Below are positions 8,438 through 15,526 of a DNA stretch of 15,688 bases, piece by piece. The stretch comes from Bacteroidia bacterium. Lineage in GTDB: Bacteria; Bacteroidota; Bacteroidia; Bacteroidales; VadinHA17. The stretch covers positions 1 through 15,688 of the forward strand of contig JAPLEC010000418.1 in the NCBI GenBank assembly GCA_026391515.1, read 5' to 3'. Every line of letters begins with the position of its first letter. The stretch's first letter is position 1. The notes below the pieces were generated by a model, which made no database searches, was not told where the DNA came from, and saw only the letters and a list, made by a program, of their open reading frames with translations. The translations under genes and the position numbers were made by a program.

Positions 8438-8467
8438 CAAAGATATCTAATATGATGAAAGAATAAA
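8438..8467 (-). promoter_or_regulatory. Candidate Bacteroidota promoter for the five-gene minus-strand run
   Basis: On the minus strand the sequence reads TTTA - 18 bases - TATCTTTG. The second element matches the Bacteroidota -7 consensus TAnnTTTG exactly; the first is one base off the -33 TTTG element. Transcription would start about 20 bases before the ATG at 8412. Such short motifs arise often in AT-rich DNA, so this is a placement guess supported by position. Confidence 0.4.
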
Positions 8468-8548
8468 TTATCAGAAAATTTATAAATTTTAAAATTAAGA
8501 AATATTAACTACAGAGTCCCGCTGATTTAATTCCATGTCAAAAGAGGG

Positions 8549-8657
8549 AGATTCCTCATTCATCCCGCTTTGCGGGATTCATTCGGAATGACAGCGGATT
8601 TTAATTGGGGAGTTACCTCAATGACACGATGTCATTCCGAGCATCAGCGAGGAATCT
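8549..8657. repeat. Composite inverted repeat in the 350-base divergent intergenic region
   Basis: The gap 8413-8762 separates two divergent genes and holds no credible coding sequence. Its central part is a nested palindrome: AGATTCCTC (8549-8557) pairs with GAGGAATCT (8649-8657), and inside it CGGAATGAC (8584-8592) pairs with GTCATTCCG (8631-8639). A compact hairpin, ATCCCGC-ttt-GCGGGAT (8562-8578), sits in the left part. This GTCATTCCGAG...GAGGAATCT architecture is a recurrent type of dispersed intergenic repeat in Bacteroidota genomes. It is most likely a REP or MITE-like unit; no transposase is present. The remainder of the gap is AT-rich and carries the two candidate promoters. Confidence 0.75.
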
Positions 8658-8696
8658 TCAATTTGTATACGGATCTGATTTATTTTATTTAAAAAA

Positions 8697-8726
8697 TTTA
8701 GCTGAATCAAAAAGTGACTAACTTCG
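8697..8726 (+). promoter_or_regulatory. Candidate promoter for the CE15-like gene
   Basis: The sequence TTTA - 18 bases - TAACTTCG matches the Bacteroidota pattern with one mismatch in each element (TTTG and TAnnTTTG expected). It ends 36 bases before the ATG at 8763, a plausible leader length. The spacing equals that of the divergent candidate at 8438-8467. Weak evidence on its own. Confidence 0.3.
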
Positions 8727-8762
8727 TTCATCTGAAAAACAGTTAATTAAAAATATTTTATA

Positions 8763-10064
8763 ATGAAATCATCAATATTAAGGTCTTCTGTTATTTTATT
8801 AACAGTAACTGTCTGGACTTCAGTAGCTTTTAGCCAGAACCAACCAAATAAGGTTGTTGCAGGTATTCCTGTAAATTATGATGAAGCTCTTGTCGGAACT
8901 TACACACTTCCTGATCCGCTGGTGATGCTTAACGGTAAAAAAGTGAAGAATGCAAAGATGTGGTATGCAAAACGGCGTCCAGAGATACTGAACCTTTTCT
9001 ACGAGTTTCAGTACGGCCGTATACCCGAAAAGCCGAAGGACATGTCATTCAATGTGTTTGACGAGGGAACTCCTGCTCTGGATGGCAAGGCTCTCAGAAA
9101 GCAGGTAACAGTATATTTTACGAAAGACACTTCAAATTACAAAATGGATATCCTTATCTATCTGCCGGCAGATTCAAAAGGCCCGGTACCGCTTTTCCTG
9201 AATGTAAGCTTCTCTCCTAATGCAACGGTTGCAAACGACCCTGGCATTAAAGCCGGTTATATGTGGGGGAGGGATGGCAAAAAAATTCCCGTAAATCGTT
9301 CAGGCGGATTTGGACGTACGAATATTAGCCAGTTTCTTTCGGAAGGTATCGGGTATGCAAATATTTATTATGGTGATATTGAACCTGATTTTACAAAAGG
9401 GTACAAATACGGGATCAGAAGTTATTATATGAAACCCGACACTGCCTATCCTGCTCCTGATAAGTGGGGAGCAATTTCTGCATGGTCGTGGGGATTAAGT
9501 CGGGCTATGGATTATTTTGAGACAGATCCGCAGATAGATGCAAAAAAAGTTGCACTTTTTGGCGTTTCACGTCTAGGGAAAACAGTATTGTGGACAGGAG
9601 CCCGTGATACCCGTTTCGGGATGGTTATAGCAAGCTGCGGAGGTGAAGGCGGGGCTGCTCTATCAAGACGTAATTACGGTGAGAACATTAATCACATGAC
9701 ACATCCCACAAGATATTTCTACCAGTTTGCTGGCAATTGGAGAAACTACAAGGATGATTTTTCAAAATCGCCTGTCGATGCTCATATGCTTGTGGCACTG
9801 ATGGCTCCCAGGCCACTGTTATTGCAAACAGGCTATACTGATACCTGGTCAGATCCGAAGGGTGAATTTCTATCAGCTGTTGCAGCCGAACCAGTCTGGA
9901 CACTCCTTGGCAAGAAAGGACTTGGTACTGACGTTTGGCCTGCTGCAGGATCACCAATACTAAATGATCTGGGCTATTACATGCATGCAGGAGGACATGG
10001 TGCGATGCCGGGTGACTATCCGATCTTTATAAAATTTATAAAACAGCATTTCTTTAACCACTAA
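8763..10064 (+). CDS. CE15 glucuronoyl-esterase-like protein, secreted
   Basis: 433 residues with a Sec signal peptide (about 1-24, ending VAFSQ). The protein is an alpha/beta-hydrolase of the CE15 type, enzymes that hydrolyse esters of 4-O-methyl-glucuronic or glucuronic acid, classically lignin-xylan links. Supporting motifs are WGAISAWSWGLSRAMDYF (235-252), the nucleophile elbow GVSRLGKT with S269, the SCGGEGGAALSRRNYGE segment (291-307) with E295 as a possible acid, APRPLLLQTG (348-357), and HAGGHGAMPGD with H412 as the catalytic histidine. Length is normal for bacterial members. It stands alone on the plus strand between two minus-strand groups. The final codons and stop (N-H-stop) lie inside an intergenic repeat, so the original C-terminus may have been modified by repeat insertion. 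The biological ester substrate in this locus is unknown. Confidence 0.88.
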   Translation: MKSSILRSSVILLTVTVWTSVAFSQNQPNKVVAGIPVNYDEALVGTYTLPDPLVMLNGKKVKNAKMWYAKRRPEILNLFYEFQYGRIPEKPKDMSFNVFDEGTPALDGKALRKQVTVYFTKDTSNYKMDILIYLPADSKGPVPLFLNVSFSPNATVANDPGIKAGYMWGRDGKKIPVNRSGGFGRTNISQFLSEGIGYANIYYGDIEPDFTKGYKYGIRSYYMKPDTAYPAPDKWGAISAWSWGLSRAMDYFETDPQIDAKKVALFGVSRLGKTVLWTGARDTRFGMVIASCGGEGGAALSRRNYGENINHMTHPTRYFYQFAGNWRNYKDDFSKSPVDAHMLVALMAPRPLLLQTGYTDTWSDPKGEFLSAVAAEPVWTLLGKKGLGTDVWPAAGSPILNDLGYYMHAGGHGAMPGDYPIFIKFIKQHFFNH

Positions 10065-10162
10065 GGCACCAAGTTCGCACGAAGGACACAAAGGAATTCC
10101 AACCTTGAATATTAAATCCTTAGTGTTCTTTGTGTTTCTTCCTTTGTGTCCTTTGTGGTTAA
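10054..10162. repeat. Inverted repeat of the CCACAAAGGACACAAAGG type between convergent genes
   Basis: TTAACCA (10054-10060) pairs with TGGTTAA (10156-10162), and GGACACAAAGG (10084-10094) pairs with CCTTTGTGTCC (10141-10151), giving a long imperfect stem across the 102-base gap between the CE15 and GH16 stop codons. The left arm supplies the stop codon of the CE15-like gene. It may act as a bidirectional terminator for the convergent genes, but the arm sequence recurs at 11063-11161, so it is primarily a dispersed repeat family. Confidence 0.75.
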
Positions 10163-10166
10163 ATTT

Positions 10167-11039
10167 TTATTTTTGATATACCCTCACCCAATCCACCTCA
10201 TACTTAATGAGAGTATGCGACTTCGAAGGATTTCCTCCGTTAGCTCCAATTGCCAGATTTAAAAGAAGGTAATGAGGTTGCAGAAAAGGATTAAAACCAT
10301 TGGGATTGACGCATTCACTGACAGCCATATCATTTAAAAGAAGGTTATCGAGATAAAGCTTTATTGAATCTTTATCCCAATCCATTCTCCAGATATGGAA
10401 TTTCTTTGTCCAGTCAGGGTCAGATGTAGTAAAATCGGAAAGAGGCTTTTTAAGGTCATCCCATTTTGCCACACCCCGTTTTTCTGAGCCCCAGGCAAAA
10501 TTAGCAAGGATTATGGGAATTCCTTCTCTCCTGTAAAATTCCATAATGTCGATTTCACCACCGGAAGGCCATCCACCAGAAATCCCAAGGGTCCAGATTG
10601 CCGGCCAGGAACCGCAGGCAGTGTCAATTCTTGCACGAATTTCGAACTGGCCAAATTGCCATTGTTTCAATCCCCTGGTCTCGATGCAGGCAGATGTATA
10701 TTCGGCAGATTCTCTTCCTCTATTCCAATCAACGCTACCGTGAACAAAGTTTGGATTACTGACTCTCTCTTTTCGTCCTTCAATGATCAACAAACCATTA
10801 ATACAGTTTACATTTTCAGGTTGGTACCATTGCAGCTCCTGGTTCCTGACAAAGCCATTTTCATATATCCAATTTGAAGGATCGGGCTTGCCGTTAATAT
10901 TGAATTCATCGTGCCAGACCAGTTTCATGCCCTTTACTTTTGAAGGTTTGCTTAAATCGGGCTTAAACATATCTGATTTTTGAGCAAGAAGGTTGACAGA
11001 AAAATATGCAATAATAAATAAGGATATTAATTTATTCAT
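10167..11039 (-). CDS. GH16-family endo-glycanase, secreted
   Basis: 290 residues with a Sec signal peptide (about 1-19, ending NLLAQ). The beta-jelly-roll GH16 signature GGEIDIMEFY is present, giving the catalytic triad E162 (nucleophile), D164 and E167 (acid/base) in the E-x-D-x-x-E arrangement. Other family features are LVWHDEFNINGKPDPSNW (40-57), FGQFEIRARID (129-139), SWPAIWTL (144-151) and the terminal VDWVRVYQK strand. The protein is a single catalytic domain with no carbohydrate-binding module. GH16 members cleave beta-1,3, beta-1,4 or beta-galactan linkages; overall shape resembles the laminarinase/beta-glucanase type, but subfamily cannot be set from the sequence alone. It lies 130 bases downstream of the GH28-like gene on the same strand, with a repeat between them. 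Confidence 0.92.
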   Translation of the reverse strand: MNKLISLFIIAYFSVNLLAQKSDMFKPDLSKPSKVKGMKLVWHDEFNINGKPDPSNWIYENGFVRNQELQWYQPENVNCINGLLIIEGRKERVSNPNFVHGSVDWNRGRESAEYTSACIETRGLKQWQFGQFEIRARIDTACGSWPAIWTLGISGGWPSGGEIDIMEFYRREGIPIILANFAWGSEKRGVAKWDDLKKPLSDFTTSDPDWTKKFHIWRMDWDKDSIKLYLDNLLLNDMAVSECVNPNGFNPFLQPHYLLLNLAIGANGGNPSKSHTLIKYEVDWVRVYQK

Positions 11040-11062
11040 CTTTATAGATTTTCATCTGCGAC

Positions 11063-11161
11063 TTTCCTTTGTGCTCTTAGTGATTTCCCTTCGTGCTCTT
11101 TGTGGTTAAACTCTCTTTTTAAACCACAAAGAACACAAAGTGCACACAAAGGACACAAAGG
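11063..11161. repeat. Second copy of the CACAAAGGACACAAAGG-type inverted repeat
   Basis: The core stem is CTTTGTGGTT (11098-11107) with AACCACAAAG (11122-11131), a 14-base loop between them. Outward, each arm continues with CTTTGTG/CACAAAG-like units (for example CACAAAGGACACAAAGG at 11145-11161). It fills most of the 130-base gap between the GH28-like and GH16 genes and shares its unit with the repeat at 10054-10162, about 1 kb away. A strong structure here could reduce read-through from the GH28-like gene into GH16, or it may be neutral dispersed DNA. Confidence 0.75.
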
Positions 11162-11169
11162 AGTTTTTA

Positions 11170-12786
11170 TTATAATTTTAAGTTATCTGCTTTGTCAATT
11201 TTCTTATCTGGTATTGAACCACAATTTGTTGTCTTAAAGTCAGTTACATTCTTCAGTACAAATGTCGGGACATCTTTGGCATGAGGAGTTTTTACATTTA
11301 TGAATGATGCTCCTTTTACATCTTCAAGGATAAAAGGCGGACGCAGATCTTCATTCTCAAGTTTCATTTCAACATTAGTCATTTCAATGTTCTTTACATG
11401 CCTGATGAAAAATCCGTAAGTCGGTATTTTCCCAAATTCCTGTGGATCGGGATAAGAATTTTCTTTTTCCGGAACAGTCATTTCGGCCTGTTCCTTTGGT
11501 GCCCCTCCTTTAACAAGAAGCGTTATATTATTTAACTTGACATCTTCAATATCATAACCATTAATACCGAGAACCAGTGATGCATAATCAGGATTTGCGC
11601 TGAAAACCACAACATTACTGATATTCACTCTTCTCATTTTCCCGACAGGAGTTCCTTCCGGTCCCCTCATCCTTGCACCAAGCCGAAGGAAAAACGGTGC
11701 ACCCATAACATCGCGCATTGTAATATTTGTCACACTTATATCTTCCAGTATCCCGCCATCAACTGTCTCAAGGGCAAGCCCGCGACAGAACTCAAAAGTG
11801 CAGTTTGAAATTGTAATATTCCTGAAACCTCCATTTGATTCTGTACCAAATTTTATTCTCCCGGTAACCACTCCACGGTCAGGAACCCGGTCATAGTTTT
11901 TCCTCTGATATGTCCCGTCAAGAAAGGTACCTATATCGAATCCGCTTACTGAACAGTTGGAAATTGTAACATCTTCAGTTATTCTTGCAAAACCAAGCCC
12001 GAATGAACTTTTAAGTACAATAGCATCATCAAACGGAGAATTAGCGCTGCAATTTAACATGTGAACATGTCTGCAACAATCTATGTCAAAACCATCGCGG
12101 TTGGTATCAAGCTTAACGTTATCAATTGTCATATTGTCTACACCGGTTGCAAGAAGGCAGAAATGTCCGCCCCTTAAAATGCTGATATCTTTTAAAGTTA
12201 CATTACGGCAAAGTTTCAATGCTATAGCCTTATTGCCAAGTCCGGGATTTGGTCTGCCTGACCTGGTAAGACCATTCCCAATAATCCATCCGTTACCGAT
12301 AATTGCAATATTTTCAATGTTTTCGCCCCATATCAGGCTGTTATGCCAGTGGCTGTGACCAAAATCCTGATACTTTTCAGAGGCATTAAGTTCAGGAGCG
12401 TCATAACCACCCTGCCCCTTCTCAGGGTCGGCACCGATCAGATATGCTCCGTTGTCGAGATAAAGGGTAATATTACTTTTCAAATGTATTGAGAAGCTGA
12501 TATAATTGCCTGCAGGAAAATACACAGTTCCACCGCCGGCAGCTACAGCAGCATCAATTGCTTTGTTGATTGCGTCTGTTTCGATTGTTGCACTGTCGCC
12601 TTTTGCACCAAATTGTTTTACGTTAAAAAACAATGAATTGTCTTTTATCATTGTCATCACCTGGTCCTGGGTCAGTGAAGGAGCAGCAGGAGGCGCTGTT
12701 TTCGAAGAATGTTTTTGACCGTAGCATGTAGATATACCGGATACAATGACCAGAAGCAGGAAAAAAGCACTGAGATAATTTTTCAT
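11170..12786 (-). CDS. GH28-like right-handed beta-helix glycosidase, secreted
   Basis: 538 residues with a Sec signal peptide (about 1-23). The start of the mature domain, FFNVKQFGAKGDSATIETDAINKAI (53-77), is the classic N-terminus of pectate-lyase-fold proteins, and it is followed by many N-x-T-I/V-x-N/D rungs of a parallel beta-helix. GH28 landmarks are NRDGFD (229-234, canonical NTDGxD), the aspartate pair SPFDDAIVLKS (250-260), and RIKFGTESNGG (310-320, canonical RIK). The histidine of the usual G-H-G motif is not seen; the expected place reads SFGLGF. GH28 enzymes hydrolyse polygalacturonan or rhamnogalacturonan by inversion, so a pectic or related uronate-containing substrate is plausible. 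The gene probably leads a GH28-GH16 pair. The fold call is strong; exact substrate and even hydrolase activity are less certain given the missing histidine. Confidence 0.85.
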   Translation of the reverse strand: MKNYLSAFFLLLVIVSGISTCYGQKHSSKTAPPAAPSLTQDQVMTMIKDNSLFFNVKQFGAKGDSATIETDAINKAIDAAVAAGGGTVYFPAGNYISFSIHLKSNITLYLDNGAYLIGADPEKGQGGYDAPELNASEKYQDFGHSHWHNSLIWGENIENIAIIGNGWIIGNGLTRSGRPNPGLGNKAIALKLCRNVTLKDISILRGGHFCLLATGVDNMTIDNVKLDTNRDGFDIDCCRHVHMLNCSANSPFDDAIVLKSSFGLGFARITEDVTISNCSVSGFDIGTFLDGTYQRKNYDRVPDRGVVTGRIKFGTESNGGFRNITISNCTFEFCRGLALETVDGGILEDISVTNITMRDVMGAPFFLRLGARMRGPEGTPVGKMRRVNISNVVVFSANPDYASLVLGINGYDIEDVKLNNITLLVKGGAPKEQAEMTVPEKENSYPDPQEFGKIPTYGFFIRHVKNIEMTNVEMKLENEDLRPPFILEDVKGASFINVKTPHAKDVPTFVLKNVTDFKTTNCGSIPDKKIDKADNLKL

Positions 12787-12807
12787 TAGTTAAGAATTTG
12801 AGTGAGT

Positions 12808-12838
12808 TAAAATTACTCATTACCTTGCACTATACAAA
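12808..12838 (-). promoter_or_regulatory. Candidate promoter for the GH28-like gene in a 57-base divergent spacer
   Basis: On the minus strand the spacer reads TTTG - 19 bases - TAATTTTA, a full -33 match and a 7-of-8 match to TAnnTTTG including the free positions. The predicted start point gives a leader of about 15-20 bases before the ATG at 12786. On the other strand TTTG (12797-12800) - 20 bases - TACCTTGC is a much weaker candidate for the asparagine-synthase-like gene; the two would overlap. Confidence 0.4.
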
Positions 12839-12843
12839 AGAAT

Positions 12844-14421
12844 ATGAAGCTGCATCTTTCAAAGCTGCCCTGGTTCAACAGGAATAATATATGGGTTACA
12901 GGATTTATCCTGTCTGAAGGCAGGTATCTTAGAAATGAGGCTCTCCTTAGTTATTTCTCAGGAATCTCAACGATTTCTGAATTTGAAGAAAAACTCAAAT
13001 CATCAAATGGCCAGTTTTCTGTAGTTATTAAAAGGGAGGGTGAAATATGGGCTGCAACAGACAGGTTACGTAACTGGCCTCTTTTTTATACTCATATTGA
13101 CAAAGAATTCATTGTTAGTGATAATTGTTACAAGCTGGCTGAAATGCAGGTGGAAAAACAGTATGATCCAAACGCTGTCAATTGCTTTTTAGCTTCCGGA
13201 TATGTCATTAACAACCTGACACTTTTAAAATATATTTATCAGGTTGAAGCAGGCAGTTATGTAATTCTGGGGAATGAAGCAGTCAGTAATTATTATCACG
13301 ATATCAGAAATGAACAGGTTGTTTTTACTGATCTTAAAACCGGGAGTAAAAAGTTAAGTGATTTATTATCTATTACATTTAAAGATCATCTTAATGCTCT
13401 GAGTGACAAATTTATAGCAATCCCTTTGTCAGGTGGCTTTGATTCGAGGCTTGTCGCAGCAATGGTTGCCAGGTACCATCCTGAAAATGTTCTTTGTTAT
13501 ACTTACGGCATCAGAAACAATCCTGAAGTGGCTCCTGCACAGGAAGCAGCAAAACGTCTTGGTCTTAAATGGATCAATATTATATATGATTCGGAGCTTA
13601 TCAAAGATTTTCTACATGACAACTATTTCGCTAACTATTTCCCTTATGTATCAGACTTATCAGGCATGTTCTTTTTACAGGAGTATTTTGCAGTGAAATA
13701 CCTGAAGGAAAATAAGCTTATACCTGATAACACTGTATTTATCTCCGGGTTCTCTGGCGATATGCTGGCAGGAAGCTATTTAATTCCCGGAATGAAAAAT
13801 AAAATGGATAAGCATAAAATCTCCAGTCTGATTTTCAGGGAATATTTTAAATTAATTAATCTTGAAAACAAGAAGAAATGCAATATTTTAAAACTAATAG
13901 AAGAAAGAATTCCTGATGAAAAATCAGATGCATGGAGAGTGATCGAAACATGGGATATAAAAGAGCGGCATGCAAAATTTATTATTAATTCAGCAAAAGT
14001 TTTTTCATTTTTAGGATACGATTATATTTTCCCTCTCTGGGACAACAGGCTTGTGGATTATTTAATGAATATTCCATTTTCATTAAGACTTAACAGGAAA
14101 TTATATGAATATACTCTTAAGGAATTTATTTTTAAAGATCCCGATCTGAATCTCAAAAATGAAATTAATCCATCGTCTTTGAAAAAGAGTTATCAAAGGA
14201 TTAAAGAAAATTTGAAAGCTTTATTACCGGATAAGATCAGGAACATGTTTTTAAATCCTTTGAGTCCTATATTTTATGACAAAATAACAGAAATAATGCT
14301 TGAAGAAACAGACCGGGACAAAATGATTACTCCCCGTCAACCGAATTATTATAATTCCTATATCACGCAATGGTATTTATTGAAAACAGCCAGTCAGCTG
14401 GAAATTAAAATGATTCAATAA
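12844..14421 (+). CDS. Asparagine-synthase-like amidotransferase without the N-terminal catalytic cysteine
   Basis: 525 residues in the AsnB-like family. The C-terminal synthetase half has the ATP-pyrophosphatase loop PLSGGFDSR (194-202) and the partner segment FISGFSGDMLAGS (299-311). The N-terminal part keeps traces of a class II glutamine amidotransferase domain (GQFSVVIKREGEIWAATDRLRNWPLFY, 56-82) but the protein begins MKLHL instead of MCG, so the cysteine nucleophile needed for glutaminase activity is absent. It could use free ammonia, receive ammonia from a partner, or adenylate a substrate for another reaction. Such variants are common in exopolysaccharide and O-antigen clusters, fitting the glycosyltransferase next door. 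No signal peptide, so cytoplasmic. Its 3' end overlaps the convergent glycosyltransferase gene by 17 bases. Function in amidating a sugar acid is inference. Confidence 0.85.
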   Translation: MKLHLSKLPWFNRNNIWVTGFILSEGRYLRNEALLSYFSGISTISEFEEKLKSSNGQFSVVIKREGEIWAATDRLRNWPLFYTHIDKEFIVSDNCYKLAEMQVEKQYDPNAVNCFLASGYVINNLTLLKYIYQVEAGSYVILGNEAVSNYYHDIRNEQVVFTDLKTGSKKLSDLLSITFKDHLNALSDKFIAIPLSGGFDSRLVAAMVARYHPENVLCYTYGIRNNPEVAPAQEAAKRLGLKWINIIYDSELIKDFLHDNYFANYFPYVSDLSGMFFLQEYFAVKYLKENKLIPDNTVFISGFSGDMLAGSYLIPGMKNKMDKHKISSLIFREYFKLINLENKKKCNILKLIEERIPDEKSDAWRVIETWDIKERHAKFIINSAKVFSFLGYDYIFPLWDNRLVDYLMNIPFSLRLNRKLYEYTLKEFIFKDPDLNLKNEINPSSLKKSYQRIKENLKALLPDKIRNMFLNPLSPIFYDKITEIMLEETDRDKMITPRQPNYYNSYITQWYLLKTASQLEIKMIQ

Positions 14422-15526
14422 ACCTTATGAATTCAGGAGCAATTTTCTGCCAGTTATATTTTTCTTCTGCTAGCTTACGGGCATTTCTGCAATGATTCTG
14501 ATACAAATTCTTGTCCAGCAAATAGTTGGATATCACCTTTATAACAGAATCTGTTTTATCAGGATTTACAAGGAATCCGAATTTTTCGATTTCGACTTCC
14601 CGGCGGATAGCCTTCAGATCGGAATAAATAACCGGTTTGCCTAATGCACAATAATAATACAATTTAATAGGCAGACTATTATGATTTTCGAAAGTTCTTT
14701 CACGAAGATCAAGAAAGATATCAGTGTCATTAATAAGCTTCCAAAAAGATTCAAAAGGCTGCCGGTCAAAAAACGCAAAGGAAACATTCCCTTTTATGGA
14801 TTGGATGTGCTTTTCAAACAAAATTCTCTCTTCTTTATTTCCATACCAGCCGATAATTTTCACTTCAATCTTCAAATTTTTAAAACGTTCTGTGAGACCA
14901 GCAACTACGCTGATAAAATTATTATAGCCTTTCTCGATACTTAATTTTCCGGTGTACGATAACTTTAGTTTTTCGCCGGTCATTGATGGTTCAGCATAAG
15001 GAACATAATTCAAATCAGGGTAATAGGTAATAAATGTAAATGGATTGAAAGGGAACATGAACCTGTATGGTTTACTTTTTAGCCGTTCACCGAAAATAAA
15101 TCCATCAGCGAAGCATGAAGAACAGAAGTTAAAAAATCGAAGCTTTAATTGTTCTAAGCATCTCTTCGGCCATTCCAGGTCTTGTTTCAGAGGATACCAC
15201 TCTGTAATATCGTAAATAATGACAACTTTTTTCTGACTTATTCTTTTGTATTTTTTTGCTGCCATAATTGGTAAAGGTTCAGAGCATATTATCAGATCCG
15301 GATTAAAGTTATCAAGGTGTTCTCTGAAATATTTAATCTTATCTCCTTTTGCAAGATTATCACCATCAAAGCAATTTATTGAAATTCCTTCGGTTACTTC
15401 CTTTAATGCTGATTTACTGCTTGTTATCTCAACCTTATGTCCGTTTTTGGTTAATGTTTTACCGAGATGAAAGAAAATTCTGTCATCGTAAGGATAATGT
15501 CCGGATGTCAGGAAAGAGATATTCAT
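14405..15526 (-). CDS. Glycosyltransferase, GT4-like (GT-B fold)
   Basis: 373 residues. The N-terminal Rossmann domain starts MNISFLTSGHYPYDDRIF (1-18) and includes NPDLIICSEPLP (75-86). The C-terminal nucleotide-sugar-binding domain starts near LKLSYTGKLSIEKGYNNFI (187-205), the typical strand and lysine of GT4 enzymes, and continues with KIIGWYG (223-229) and SLPIKLYYYCALGKPVIYSD (284-303). In many GT4 proteins the last motif carries a glutamate (K-L-x-E-Y); here that position is tyrosine, so donor binding may be non-canonical. No signal or membrane segment is obvious, so it should act on the cytoplasmic face, probably in surface-polysaccharide assembly. The ATG immediately follows the stop of the upstream gene with no intervening bases, indicating translational coupling in one operon. 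Donor and acceptor are unknown. Confidence 0.88.
   Translation of the reverse strand: MNISFLTSGHYPYDDRIFFHLGKTLTKNGHKVEITSSKSALKEVTEGISINCFDGDNLAKGDKIKYFREHLDNFNPDLIICSEPLPIMAAKKYKRISQKKVVIIYDITEWYPLKQDLEWPKRCLEQLKLRFFNFCSSCFADGFIFGERLKSKPYRFMFPFNPFTFITYYPDLNYVPYAEPSMTGEKLKLSYTGKLSIEKGYNNFISVVAGLTERFKNLKIEVKIIGWYGNKEERILFEKHIQSIKGNVSFAFFDRQPFESFWKLINDTDIFLDLRERTFENHNSLPIKLYYYCALGKPVIYSDLKAIRREVEIEKFGFLVNPDKTDSVIKVISNYLLDKNLYQNHCRNARKLAEEKYNWQKIAPEFIRFIESF

Noticed and set aside
11063..11161. CRISPR-like array from repeated CACAAAG units
   Set aside because: The units are short, irregularly spaced and arranged as an inverted repeat; there are no uniform spacers and no cas genes.
11170..12786. 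Lipoprotein signal on the GH28-like protein at C21
   Set aside because: The residues before the cysteine (GIST) do not fit a lipobox, and the following YGQ fits a signal peptidase I site better.
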